From Gonatopus flavifemur (Eukaryota; Arthropoda; Insecta; Hymenoptera; Dryinidae): a DNA stretch of 64,000 nt. Shown piece after piece: positions 33,701 to 45,369 of the stretch. The DNA is taken from NCBI GenBank assembly GCA_018340375.1, contig JAFFJZ010000031.1:682001-746000 (forward strand), given 5' to 3'. The notes below the pieces were generated by a model. It worked only from the letters and a program-made list of their open reading frames with translations. It did not search any database and was not told where the DNA came from. A program made the translations under genes and the position numbers. How positions within the stretch are numbered: position 1 is the first letter of the stretch; the number at the start of each line of letters is the position of its first letter.

Positions 33701-33914
33701 TAACGGCATGAGAGGTTATTGAAAACAATATTGGAAGGGGAAATGAATGGTAAAACTGGTAAAAGTAGACCTAGATCAAGTTATATGAAGCAAATCTTAC
33801 AAGACAAGGGATGTAGTAGATTTGTCGAAACTCAACGTTTGGCGGATAATAGACAGGGGTGGAAGGTTTCATCAAACCAGTCTTGAGACTGATGACTTTA
33901 TGATGATGATGCTG
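30752..33914 (+). mobile_element. RTE-type LINE, plus strand, full-length but decayed
   Basis: It starts near AAACGAAATCATCCT, the same point as the minus-strand copy, and ends in ATGATGATGATG after TTTATG near 33914. The length of about 3.16 kb matches the other copy without its mariner. The sequence GGTTGAATATAGACGTAATG near 31130 shows the intact site into which a mariner inserted in the other copy. Confidence 0.88.
30930..33880 (+). pseudogene. RTE endonuclease-reverse transcriptase, frameshifted
   Basis: Pieces in order are the endonuclease start (VRAWNVRSLRQAGKLEN, stop at 31151), the endonuclease core (VVGDWNAVVGQ, YQIDYILVEQ, SADVDSDPN, 31422-31916) and a linker with an acidic stretch. 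Reverse transcriptase follows (32270-33169) with ASGIDGVSANL, EDQFGSRKNRGT, YIGFVDIQKAFD, GVGQGCSLSPL and LRFADDIVI. The C-terminal part is 33188-33703 (FKYLGSIITENGKS, GCENWTMGKTDQRRLE). The pieces lie in different frames. The polymerase FADD is kept; SDH of the endonuclease reads SDP. Inactive. Confidence 0.87.
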
Positions 33915-34245
33915 TGTAGATAATTACTTCAAATAACTACATAGTTATTATATAACGATACTCATTCAGTAAATGTAGCTACAAGGAATTCTCTGTACAA
34001 AAAAAATGTGATTTGTCGTGTTTGTCGCATTAGGTGCACTACACTTGGAGAAATGTTTTGTAAAAAACAACAAAATAATGTTTCCGAAATGTCATCAAGA
34101 AAATACTGTTGTTATCCCAGCAAAACTTCTGTGGTTCGAACAAAAGAACCCGGAAAAAAATCATTCATATATGGTCGGATATAAGCGTATATGAATCATA
34201 TATGAATCATATTTGAACATATATGAAATACATATGAATATGTAC
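33915..34245. repeat. Left part of a CATATATG-rich array
   Basis: From about 34160 the sequence is built from CATATATG, TCATATATGA and close variants spaced 8-14 bases apart. The array stops at the presumed LINE start and resumes after the LINE at 38403. The stretch 33915-34160 shows nothing recognisable. Confidence 0.65.
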
Positions 34246-37200
34246 AACGAGACGCCATGCGAGTTTGACGTGCATTTGCTGCTCCGAAGATTCTCTCATC
34301 CGTTGCTTTCAAAAGTGTCTATTTAACTGCTATTCAGTTTGCTCGGTATAGTGTTTTTTACTGTGCATCTCGTGTAGTATTTCACTTTCCGGTTTGTGAC
34401 TTATCTTCCACGTTTTTACTGATTTGAAATCATCATTTGTCGAAAAGTTTCGTCTCACGGATACAGTAGCCTAACATACATACTGTCACTTACATTGCCG
34501 CTCCGTTGTGTGATACGAAAACAGTAAACAGACCATTACTCGTGTATGTTTGTTGTGTGTTACTAGTACCAGTGAATATCATCTGCTGCACGTTTTGATC
34601 GTTGCGTATATTTAAAATGTCACAACAAGATAAGAAAAACTGTAAAGGTTGTACTAAACCTGTCTCTCATCCTGTGAGCTGTCATACGTGTAATATTCAT
34701 TCGCATCCAGGATGTGTGCACAGATGTAATCATCCGTGGAGTGTGAACAAACTCATCGATTGTTCGGATGCTTCTTCACATCAAATTGATTCATCTTTGC
34801 CAGAAGACTCGTCTCTGCTGGTAAATATAAAGGAGCTCATCCATGAAGAATTTCCGAAATTCCGTGATGAAATGATTCGGGTTTACGAGGACAAAATAGT
34901 TCCTCTTAGTCAAACTATTTTTTCTCTCACTGCGAGATTGACTGGAGTTGAAAACAAACTCGACGTCTCAAAACAAGACCGCGATTCTCGTGATCTTGAA
35001 ACGATTATTCATGAAGTCAACGAGCGACAGAAGCGATCTCGCAATATTATTATTGTTGGTATTGATGGGACGCCGGACAATCAACAGCAAAATGATGCAG
35101 CGAAGGTGGAAACACTACTCCGGAATATTAATCCTCCCGTTCATGATGATATTAGGTTGCATAGAATCGGTAAAAAGGTTGCGAACAAACACAGACCTAT
35201 TTGTGTTTTTTTTCCATCGTCTCAGGATGTTATAAATATCTTGAAACGTGAATCTAATCACAATGGACCGTTTAAAATTCATCAAGATCGAACTGTCGAA
35301 GAAAGAAATTATTTAACCACGTTACGTGCTGAACTCGAGAATCTGATCGATGGTGGTGATACCAACAAAACAATCAAGTATATGAATGGATTGCCAACGA
35401 TTGTTGACACGCGTACTGTGTTCCAGAAAAAAAAACCTATAACTTACTCTTTGATATACTATCAGAATGTTCGTGGTCTTCGTATTAAACTTCAAGATTT
35501 GCAAATTTCACTTTCATCTCTTACTTCTACGTATGATGTCATTATCTCCTCTGGAACCTGGTTAACGGATAACTTATCTGATGAAGAATTGTCCTTTAAT
35601 GATTATGTCTTGTATCGGTTGGACAGGAGCAGACGCACCAGTGTTTTTCCTCGAGGAGGTGGTGTGCTGATTGCGGTCAAAAAGTATCTGAATAGTGCAT
35701 TGGTTGATTTGCCGCCTACTAGCGTGGAACATATTCTTGTCAAGTTGCAGTTTAAATCGAAGTCTGTTTTTATTGGAGCAAGTAACTTCCCCCCTGCCTC
35801 ATCATCATCTCTTTACCTTGAACATTGTGTTTCTCTCGCCGAGGTACTGTGTCAGGATTATGATTCTTCAATTTTCCTCTTCGGTGACTACGATCTTCCG
35901 TTTGTGGTTTGGCGCAATGACGACTCTTCTCTAACGGGATCGTTTCGTCCTGGTGTGACACTGAATGAAAGATCCTCGGTGGAGATTTTGACTCAATATT
36001 TCAACTACTTTGGTTTATATCAAAAGAACAATATTTACAACGATCTCAATGGTATGCTGGACTTGATTTTCACCGCCGATGAGTATGTTGAAACTATTAG
36101 TCCGGTTGATTACCTCCTACATTGTGATGCTGATCATCCCCCTATTGGAATTAGATTGTATTTTCTTTCATTGAGATCTTTGTCTTGTACTGACACGTAC
36201 CGATACAATTATAAATTGGCTGATTCTTTTTCTATACGGCAGCATTTGAATCAAATTGATTGGGATTTGGAGTTAAAATGCATGGATGTAAATACTGCTA
36301 TTAGTTTTTTGTATGATCAACTTTCTGTGGCTATTGAGTTGTACGTTCCGAAAACATTGATCAAAAGATCTATTTATCCTCTTTGGTTCACTCCTGAGCT
36401 CAAAAAATTAATTAGAAAAAAGAAAGTTGCCCATATGATTTACAAATCGTCTCATAGTCGCGGCGATTATTTAGCGTCCTCTTTTTTGCGTGCTCAATGT
36501 GAATCACGAGCTCGGGCTTGTTATTCGAATTACATTCGCCAAGTTGAGACTAATATTCAGAAGGATGTTGAATCTTTTTGGAATTTTGTTAACAGTAAGC
36601 GTTCATTTAATGACTTACCTAGTACTATCATATTCAATAATGTAGTTGCTGACTCTGCAGCTGGAATGGCTAACCTTTTTGCTGATCACTTTTCTACGGT
36701 TTTTGCTTCACATAACTCGATTAATGTTAACCATTCTAGACATGATATGTCATTTAACATGCTTTCTGATTTAGCTATCACCATAGGAGAGATCTACTCT
36801 GTTCTTGATTCGTTACATACGAGCGATGGCCCAGGATTTGATGGCCTTGCGCCGTTGCTGTTCAAGTCTTGCAAATTCATTCTTTATCGACCGCTTTGGA
36901 TTATCTTTAATGAATCTCTCCCTTCCGGATGTTCCCCTGCTGAATTGAAAACGAGCCTGATCTCTCCTATTTTCAAGCATGGCAATGAACTGGAAGCTAA
37001 GAATTATAGACCTATAAGTATTTTAAATGTTGTGTCTAAGATTTTTGAGCGCGTAGTTGTTGACAAGATTACTCCTTTGTTGTCTCCTCTTATTATCCCG
37101 GAACAACATGGTTTCATGTCAGTGAGGTCTACTACTACGAATTTGGCTGCTTTCTATAATTACACCGCCATTGCGCTGGAGAATAACTCACAAGTTGATG

Positions 37201-38402
37201 TTATTCACACTGATTTCAGTAAAGCGTTTGATACTGTATCTCACAGCGTTCTTCTATCCAAGTTGAGTGGCTTCGGAATATCTGTTAATCTGAAACTTTG
37301 GTTCCAGAGTTACTAAACTGATCGGGTGCAGATGGTAAAAGTCCGGAACTGTTTCTCTGAACCGATTATACCCTCTTCGGGAGTGCTCCAGGGATCCCAC
37401 ACTGGTCCACTTTCATTTTTGCTATTCATAAATGACATTGGGCAGGTTCTCAATGATTGTGATTCCCTGGTATTTGCTGATGATCTAAAAATCTTCAAGA
37501 ACATAAAATGTCTTGCGGATATTCATCACTCACAGACAGTATTATCGAGATTAGATTCTTGGTGCACCCGTAATTCTCTGCATCTGAACTTAGAAAAATG
37601 CTGTGTAATGAGAATCTCGCGGTCAAGGAATCCTTTCATATTCTCCTACAAGATTGCAAATGTTACATTGAATACTGTTAAATCTTATGTTGATCTTGGT
37701 GTAACTATAAATGATGAATTGGATTTTTCTGAGCATTCTGTGAAAGCTTGTGGTACTGCGCTCAGAAATCTCGGCTTCGTCAAAAGATTTTCTAGTGATT
37801 TCAAAGATGTTAGGTCATTAAAAGTACTATATTCCTCTTTGATTAGACCCCATCTTGAATATGCGTCCCCTATCTGGTCTCCGTACTTGAAGAAGGATAT
37901 TAGAATGATGGAGAGTGTGCAACACAAGTTTTTACGCTTCGCTGCTTTCAGAATAGGCTGCCCCATGAGATATTCTGACCATGATTACTCCAGAATTCTT
38001 CACAGAATGAATTCAACTACCCTTGAAGAGCGGAGACAGATGAATGATCCCCTATTTCTTTTCAAATTGATTAATGGTTTCCTTGATTGCGAGTCATTGC
38101 TGAGTAAAGTTAATTTCACCATCCCCGGTAGACCAGTTAGGAGAGTGCTTCTATTTAGACCTGTACAATTTGAATCTAGATTTGGAAATTATGATCCAAT
38201 TTCTCGCATTTGTGAATGAGCAAATAATTTCGATCGGTCGATGGAATTGTTTGGTGTTTCCTTGAATCGGTTTGAACTGTCGGTTAATGCATGACCCTAT
38301 TGTAATTGTATTTTATGCGTCTTTGGACGCTGTCTTGTATTGACTCTGTATTCACTTTTTATATCAAAGGGTGCTCACCGGTGTATTGAATTAAAAAAAA
38401 AA
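34246..38402 (+). mobile_element. CR1/Jockey-group non-LTR retrotransposon, nearly intact
   Basis: The 5' untranslated region is about 360 bases with no array motif. The coding region is 34617-38219, followed by a ~170-base 3' region and an A-run near 38391-38402. Both sides continue into the same CATATATG-type array, so the LINE inserted within it. The array hides any target duplication. At about 4.1 kb it is long enough to be nearly complete. Confidence 0.8.
34617..38219 (+). pseudogene. LINE polyprotein: zinc finger, endonuclease, reverse transcriptase; one stop
   Basis: The chosen start is the ATG at 34617 (MSQQDKKNCKGC). Residues 9-40 form a PHD-like cysteine/histidine finger. Then come a helical region and a block like LINE ORF1 proteins (NIIIVGIDGTPDN, RLHRIGKK), and directly after DTRTVFQKKK the apurinic-type endonuclease begins (YYQNVRGLR). 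Reverse transcriptase has NYRPISILNVVSKIFE, HTDFSKAFDTVSH, SSGVLQGSHTGPLSFLLFIN and LVFADDLKIF. TAA at 37314-37316 falls in SY-TDRVQ; otherwise one frame runs to 38219. The endonuclease shows SSGTWL where I expect SETWL, and GDYDLP where I expect GDFNLP. ORF1-ORF2 fusion may reflect an indel. Confidence 0.85.
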
Positions 38403-38720
38403 TATATATATATATCAACATATATGAGATCATATATGAGCATATATGGATTCTGGCCATATATGATCATGTATGAATGGAACTGTATATGGCCATATAT
38501 GATCATATCCAATCATACATCATCATATACATCCATATATAGACGAAAAAATGTCACAATTTTACATAGAATGTGATGAAAAACCAAAGGAGAGAGGAGT
38601 GAGATCAATGCTGATAGATTCCCTACTTTCATATATGACCATATATGAACATATATGGCCAAAATCCATATATGCTCATATATCAATGCATATATGAATC
38701 CATATATGGGTCCATATATG
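38403..38720. repeat. Right part of the CATATATG-rich array
   Basis: About twenty CATATATG or near-identical octamers occur in two clusters (38410-38540 and 38630-38720), often as TCATATATGA or CCATATATGG. A unique segment of about 90 bases separates the clusters. Because each octamer is its own reverse complement, the array has no strand. The octamer stands out from the AT-rich background by its regularity. Confidence 0.75.
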
Positions 38721-39121
38721 GAATTTTTTCTCCCGGAAATTTCGTTGACCTCCTTTTCCAGGAATCATTTTCATTTTCAATATCGAAGGTTCAGTTGAGA
38801 AAAAAAAAATCTCGTCGAATAACAAAATTTTCTGTTGATCCCATTTCAGAAAAGTATGTTTTTCAGTAAATGGAGCCTCAATTTCTCCAGAATATCTCTG
38901 TAATATTTTCGAGGTATTACCGACACAGCACTAAAGTTCAGAAAAAGTTTTCAATGCGTGCATTTTGGATTCTCATAGTTCCAAATGAATTTGTGACAAA
39001 CAATTTTTGAACTGGTGTGCTTATGGATACTGAGACGTTCCATGATTTCTGTGATGTTCTGTGAGACATGAGTGCTGTATGGATGTTTTGATAGATTTAT
39101 ACTGTTGCTTTTGAATTCTAT
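38721..39121. other. No recognisable feature; probable intron of the following gene
   Basis: This ends in an acceptor-like TTCTATAG just before coding sequence begins at 39122. An upstream exon of that gene could not be identified. Confidence 0.4.
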
Positions 39122-40267
39122 AGGGGAAAGAATACAAATCTTCATCAACGGGGAAAACCGTGCCTGCAAGAGAATTTTGGGATATCGTCCTTCGCTGTGG
39201 GAGAAAATGCTTCTTGAAAATTGAGAGCCAGCACCAGAAAAAAGTGCACGATACTTTTTGGAAATTCGGGGATCATGCGTCACAAAATGTTTCTTTGAGC
39301 ACCCTGATGAAGCAGACAGAGTGTGCTGCTGGTAATGACTCAGTAAAATATGTACGATGGCATTACCATTTTCCTCATCTGTTCCAAGCTCATGGTGAAT
39401 TCGAAATTTGTCAAAATTTTTTACTTGCAGTCATTGGTATCAAAAGAGCTCGATCAATAACGGTCCAAAATGAACTGAAAAATGATGAAGGCCTTCAGGA
39501 TATGCGTGGGAAAACTTTCGATCATTTTACAACATTGACCAATGATCTGAAAAGGCTTATTCTTGAGCACTGCCAAAGTCTTTCTCATTCAAAATCGCAT
39601 TATACGACTTCGGAATTGAATTATTTTCGTGACAGTCATTTGAGTTCAACGGGTTTATATAAAGAATTTCTCGATTACTACAAATCCGAAACTGGAAATG
39701 ATGACGTTCCACTAACAGAATCCACGTATCCCGAATATTCTAATCATTTTGTGAATTTCACATTTGATGTTCCCAGAACGGATTGTTGCGACGATTGTTA
39801 TGAGAATGAGAAACTCGGGAAGCAAACCTAATCAGCTGTGAAAGAGCACAAACGAAAAATTGAAGCACATCAAAATTTGAAGGACACAATGTTAACAACT
39901 TGTGGAGAAAACTTATGCCTCGAATTCGATTCTGGACAGAATCTCCCATTACCGAAACTCCCGGTTTCGGCTCAGTTTTATTTGCGGTTGATTCGACTCC
40001 ATGTATTTAACGTTCACGTTAATATCCCGGCTGGTAGTGTATCACCAAGCTCAATGTTCCCTCCCATGGGAGGATCCTTAAAAGAAGGCGGAAACACGGT
40101 GTGCAATTCCCTGCTGCATGTTATTTTGGAATCATTTGAGTTGCATTGTTACAATAAAATATTCCTGTTCTCTGATTCATGCGGTGGACAAAATAAGAAT
40201 TATACAGTGATGGTGTTCTTATCACTTTTGTCACAGAAATTTCAAGTTTCCATTCATCATTTGTTTC
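39122..40267 (+). pseudogene. Unnamed arthropod transposase-like protein, cut by a Copia LTR
   Basis: Coding resemblance starts after the acceptor at 39121 (GKEYKSSSTGKTVPAREFWD) and runs through CGRKCFLKIESQHQKKV, FWKFGDH, a central helical part, and PRTDCCDDCYENEK (cysteine cluster). It continues with CLEFDSGQNLPLPKLPV, FNVHVN and IFLFSDSCGGQNKNYTVMVF. The motifs FD-x-QNLP and SDSCGGQNKN, each with an aspartate, suggest a DDE-type nuclease; I recall the family as repeated in arthropods but unnamed. TAA at 39829-39831 breaks the frame. The gene ends abruptly at 40267 where the Copia LTR begins, so the C terminus is missing. Confidence 0.7.
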
Positions 40268-40489
40268 TGTTAGAATATTAGTTATACGGTCCATTTTTAC
40301 TCTGATTAATCTTGAATAAACGAATTTATCAATAAAACACAATGATCGTTGTAACGTACATAATTTGTTGTCAAGGTTACATAGATTTTTCTTTTTTTTC
40401 CTTTAACCCATTGTGAAACATAAAGTAAACGAAACTTTATCAACAATGAACAAAACCCTATATCATATTACAGAAACATAATTCCAACA
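40268..40489 (-). repeat. Copia 3' LTR (222 bp)
   Basis: On the minus strand it runs from TGTTGGAATTATGTTTCTG to ATATTCTAACA, so it begins TG, ends CA and has short inverted ends. It is preceded by a purine tract (GAAACAGGAAGGA), the plus-strand primer site expected directly upstream of a 3' LTR. The partner 5' LTR was not found, so this rests on position and termini. Confidence 0.75.
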
Positions 40490-40539
40490 TCCTTCCTGTT
40501 TCTATAATATCTGTAGATTAAATGTGTTTTCTTTATGTT

Positions 40540-43500
40540 TTATAACAATATAAATGTTAGGAATGATCTCATATTCTTCAACATGACATCACGATGTTTT
40601 TCAGAGTCTTTTCTAACCAGCGGTTTGGTAAAAATATCTGCAAGTCGTTCTTGTGTGTTGATATATCCCAAGTCGAACTCCTTTCCTGCATATTCTTCTC
40701 TGACGTAATGAAATTTGATGTCAATATGTTCACTTCGTTTATGGAAAACTGGGTTTTTTATGACCTTAAGAGCACTCTGATTGTCGAGGTACAATGTCAC
40801 TGAAGTTTGTTTTGAACAATACATTCCTTTCATCAACTTTTTAATCCACATTACTTCTTCAGTTGTTACACAGGCTGCTATATATTCTGCATCTGTCGTT
40901 GAAAGTGTTACTGTTGATTGCTTTTGTGAATCCCAAGCAATAATACTAGTTCCCCAAGTGACAACAAAACCAGTAGTTGATTTGCGTGATTTTACGTCTT
41001 CTGCGAAGTCAGAATCATTGTAGGCACGTAGATAATCATCCTGCTCAACTTCAAAAAACAATCCCAAGTCGAGTGTGCCTTTGAGATATTCTAGAATACG
41101 TTTTACTCCGTTCCAGTGTGTTTTGGTTGGATTTTCCATATATCTACTAGCTCGGTTGACTGCAAAAGCTAAGTCAGGCCTCGTACTGGGGATGGGCGAT
41201 ATTTCAAATATCGATGTTTTCATATACAATATGTATCTGGTTTCCATACAAATTTCATGGAAATTTATGACAACTTGACAAAAATTGTATATAAAAATAT
41301 CGATATTGTAAATATCGCCCATCCCTACCTCGTACAAGTAGAAAGGTATAACAAGCTTCCGATTGCTCCCCTTTAAGGTGCATTAGTGACTTTGGCTTGT
41401 TCAACTGAATGCAGTTGAACATACATTTCATCATGTGGATCAGCGGGTATGGTAACTGGATTTGCATCTGTCATGTAAAATTTATCTATTATCCATTTTG
41501 CATAATTTGATTGATGTAGAAATATCGATCCGTCCTTCGAATGTTCCACTTCTGATCCCAAAAACGAGTTGACATCGTGATAAGTAATTCTGGATTCTTT
41601 TTCCAGTTCAGTCAGTGGTTTGTCCACTGCCTTTCGACTTTTGGCAACAACAAGTCCATCGTCTACGTATATGCCTAAAATCAATCTTCGATTCTCATTA
41701 TTAGATACGAAGATACATGGATCCACACTCGTTGCTGCGAGATCATGTTTCTTCAAGAATCAAGTGTATCTATGATTCCAATACCTCGAAGACTGTTTTA
41801 GTCCGTATAAACTGCGAATTAATTTGCATACCTTGGTAGATCCATTGGAAAAGCCTTGAGATTGTTTCATATAAACAACTTCTTCAATTTCACCGTTCAA
41901 GAAGGCTGTTTTGATGTCGAACTGTTTCAGTGCTAGTCTCTCTCTTGCAGCAATTGCAAAGATCATCCGGAGTAAATCAAATTTCATAACTGGACTGAAT
42001 GTCTCTTTGTAGTCGATGCCTTCCCGTTTAAGAAATCCTTTGGCAACAAGACGAGCCTTGTATTTTTTATCATGTTATTTGCATCTCTTTTCATCTTGAA
42101 AACCCATCGACTGTCCATGATAGTTGTCCCTTTTGGTGGTTCGACTAACTCCCACACTTGATTTTTATTTGAAGAGTCAATTTCTTCTTGCATTGCTTTT
42201 TTCCATTCTGAAGATTCAGAACATCGAATTGCTTCTGAATAAGAGACAGGTTCCTGTATGTCAGCAATAAAAAGTTCATCAATGTTCATATAATCTTCGT
42301 GTCGACTTGGTCTTTTGATATTATCTCTGTTTCGTAGAACACGACCTTCAGGTAATTTGTTTTCCACTTACACTGATAATCTATTTTCAGAAACATTGGA
42401 CTGATCATCTGTTTCTCCCTCAAAACTCCTCTCTTCATTGAATACATTAGACTTTGATTGTATAGATTGATTTTGATGATGATAAATTATGTCATTTTCA
42501 TCCTGTTGAACTTCATGTTCTTCATTACTTGTTTCATCTTCTTCAATGATTTTATGAGGTCCTTCAAGAAGACTCAGTAATCCATGATTTATCAAATAAT
42601 TACCTTCTATTTGTTCAATAATTCCACTGAATATTACATCTCTGGACACTTCCATTTTGTTCATCTCTGGTGACCATATTCTATAACCTTTGATGTTTTT
42701 CTCATATCCCATAAAGAAACCTGGTCGACTTTCATCATCTAACTTCCTTCTCTTTTCTTCTGGGATGTGAAAATATACTTTTTCTCCAAAAATATGCAGA
42801 TCTCTCAAATTTGGTTTCCTGTTATACCATAGTACATATGGGGTCTTATATCTTTTACTGTACTTACACCTGTATAGTTTAGAACGTAAGCAGCAGTATT
42901 AGTAGCTTCTGCCCAAAATTTCTTATTGAATTTTCTTGCAGAAAGCATTGTACGAGCAGCTTCTATCAGTGTTCTGTTCTCTCTCTCAATTGCTCCATTT
43001 TGCTGCGGCGTATAGGGCACAGCTCTCTGATGCTTTATCCCATATTTCTGTCATAATTTAGATACATTTTCATTAACAAATTCTAACCCATTATCGGTCC
43101 TTAGTGTTTCAATTCCTTTAGGACAATGCTTTTCTGTTTTCTTAACATAGTCCTCCAAACAATTTTGAACATCTGACTTGGATGATATAAAATAGAGTCC
43201 TATGACGTGAAAAATCATCTTTCAGTAAAAGAAAATATTTCGACCCTCCAAGGGATCTTCCTTGAACAGGTCCACATAAGTCTGCATGTATTATTTCGCC
43301 TATACTCTGAGTCATAGATTCGCTTTTTGGAAAAGGTAATTGATGTGCTTTTCCTATAGCACATGCATCACAAAAAGGTTCAGATTCATCTTTTACCTTT
43401 ATATTTGCATCATCCAAAACTTTCTTCACTCTTTGAAAATCTTGATGAGCTAGTTTTTCATGCCATACATTCAGGGAATCATCTTTTACTAATAATGCTC

Positions 43501-44402
43501 GATTTTCATGAAACTGTAAATCACTATCTACTTTCAACTCCATAACAAAAAGATTTTCCAAGCGTTCACCTATTACCATTGTTTCATTTTCCCCAACAAA
43601 CTTACAAGTTTTGTTGTCAGACCATAGCAATGAACCCTTATCCAAGGCAACATTTGATGAGAAGAGGTTATATTTAAGTTCTGGTACATGAACCACATTA
43701 GATAAGTGGTTTCTACTCCATGTTTTTCCATTGAAGGTTGATACATTGATATCACCTGAACCGCATGCCTTGAGTAGAGTCCCATCACCAATACGAACCC
43801 ATGAATTGTTTTGAAAAGGTTTATAATTTACAAACCAATCTTTGTGATGAGTCATATGACTGCTGGCTCCAGAATCCTTGAACCAAGAATTCATATAGCT
43901 ACCACTGCTTTGAATAGATGCGGAAGCTTCGATGATTAGCGCCTTTCCTCGAGGTTTTCTTCCGTTTTCTGCTGTTGAAGTATCATCCTTTTTACTATAA
44001 CATTCATTTGCCCAATGACCAGGCTCATCACATTTATGACATCTTCCAGGCTTCCAATTTTTTTTCTTATAACTGGCACCTTTTCCTTTCCTGTGCATTT
44101 GTGAAGTAAGTGCATTTTCATCACGCTGGGATAACCTTATCTCCTCATTGATTAACCTGGACGTTGAGTTTTCTTTTGTTCGTTCTCCTTCTGACGTTGA
44201 TTCCCATGCACTTATGGAATGATCAAATCTAGGCGATGAAGTTAACAATATTTCAGTCAAAATCATTTTATCATCCATCGTCTCACCCATGATTTTAAGC
44301 CTGTGTGCTATTTCCTCGAGCTTAGCAATGTGAGTAACTATATCGTCAGACGGATCCTTACTTACGGTAAACCACTTATGTTGTTCGGTATTACTTACAA
44401 TT
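40540..44402 (-). pseudogene. Copia gag-pol, multiple frameshifts
   Basis: In order on the minus strand: the C-terminal part of gag (HKWFTVSKDPSDDIVTHIAK) with zinc knuckle CHKCDEPGHWANEC, and protease DSGASSHM. Integrase shows WHEKLAHQ and CDACAIGK (HHCC), IHADLCGP, LLLKDDFSR, and TPQQNGAIERENR with its glutamate. Reverse transcriptase shows WKKAMQEEID, KQFDIKTAFLNGEIEE, SLYGLKQSSRYW and LGIYVDDGLV. RNase H shows AYNDSDFAED, TDAEYIA, LDNQSA and a C terminus with LADIFTKPL. Shifts or stops occur near 43140, 42805, 42370, 41985 and 41760, and a MITE sits at 41187-41327. Catalytic motifs are largely intact, but no full protein is possible. Confidence 0.9.
41187..41327. mobile_element. hAT-type MITE nested in Copia RNase H region
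   Basis: This is a 141-base palindromic unit with ends TGGGGATGGGCGATATTT and, as reverse complement of the right end, TAGGGATGGGCGATATTT. The 8-base CCTCGTAC is directly repeated at 41179-41186 and 41328-41335. It inserted after Copia; removing it rejoins the Copia RNase H coding sequence. Confidence 0.93.
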
Positions 44403-44988
44403 CACTTCATGATTGATAACTCTCATTATTCTGTAAGACGCGGAACTATAATGTTACAAAAAAATAGTACCTTTTATGATATATGAAGGTAAATTATGTA
44501 AAAAAGTATAAAAATACTTTATATAAATATTTCTCTTCACATGAGTGTGTAAGTTTCTTGCAATGAAATTATTTATAAGAAACGGATTGGTGAGGAGGCT
44601 TGCAAAAATATTCCGATATTTGAATTCTCTGACTCAAAAATATAAATGTACGTTGGGAAATCAAACAAACACAATCTTTCTCACAGATGTCGATGTTCAG
44701 CGAGTACACGTCGTAGAGGCATGCAAAATAAACGTTGCGCGCTCATGAAAAAATCGCTGGATTTTGCAAACTAATAATCCGATCGATCTAAAACTTCCCA
44801 AAAAGCTTATCCATATACTAACAAACAACTTTGTCGCTGGAAGTTTTTTGTACCTCTCATTTCCCTCACAACTTTTTGATGCCAGAGCATGGAAAACATG
44901 CTTTTCACTTCGGATTAAAAAATTATAAATTTGTTTTGAATTTTTACAAATTTGTTCAACATTTTCGTCATCGGGGAAGTCTTACGAA
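44403..44988. other. No recognisable feature beyond the Copia truncation point
   Basis: The Copia gag similarity stops at an in-frame stop near 44402 and no LTR follows. The remaining AT-rich sequence has one 67-codon open frame without family features. Confidence 0.45.
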
Positions 44989-45289
44989 TCAGAATCCGTA
45001 AGATTCACTCAGATACATAAAAAAATGACCGAGTTATGACGAGTTCAATATCGAAAAACATTGATTTTGGTTGCAAAAAATAGGTAGTTCTCATTTTTTT
45101 CCCTCAAAAACTATTGATCATAGGGAAAAATTGGAAAGAAGACTTGTATTGATTTTCCAAGCCCTATCATCCAGTATTTTCAGATTTTCGGAATTCCGAC
45201 TTTTTTTCGACCCCTGATGTCACGGCTTGGACAATACTTATCCCGCAGTTCGAGCGTATCGTCGGTTCTTGCATCCGGACCCTCAATTG
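44989..45289 (-). repeat. ~300-bp dispersed repeat, inverted partner of 27336-27637
   Basis: This is the near-exact reverse complement of 27336-27637 and includes TCGAGCGTATCGTCGGTTCT. The sequences outside the stated limits differ. No target duplication was recognised. Confidence 0.85.
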
Positions 45290-45369
45290 ACGAATGATTA
45301 CGTAGACTGTTGAGGATGAACTCGGCGGAAATTGAGCAGATACAGAAGTATTCTGATTATAAAAATTGT

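Larger units (their letters stand above)
40268..44402 (-). mobile_element. Ty1/Copia retrotransposon, 5'-truncated
   Basis: Read on the minus strand this has part of gag, protease, integrase, reverse transcriptase, RNase H and a 3' LTR, in Copia order (integrase before reverse transcriptase). The N-terminal half of gag and the 5' LTR were not found. The 3' LTR edge interrupts the unnamed gene ending at 40267. Confidence 0.88.

Noticed and set aside
40540..41337. N-terminal 50 residues of the RNase H open frame as Copia sequence
   Set aside because: They are encoded by the palindromic hAT MITE at 41187-41327.
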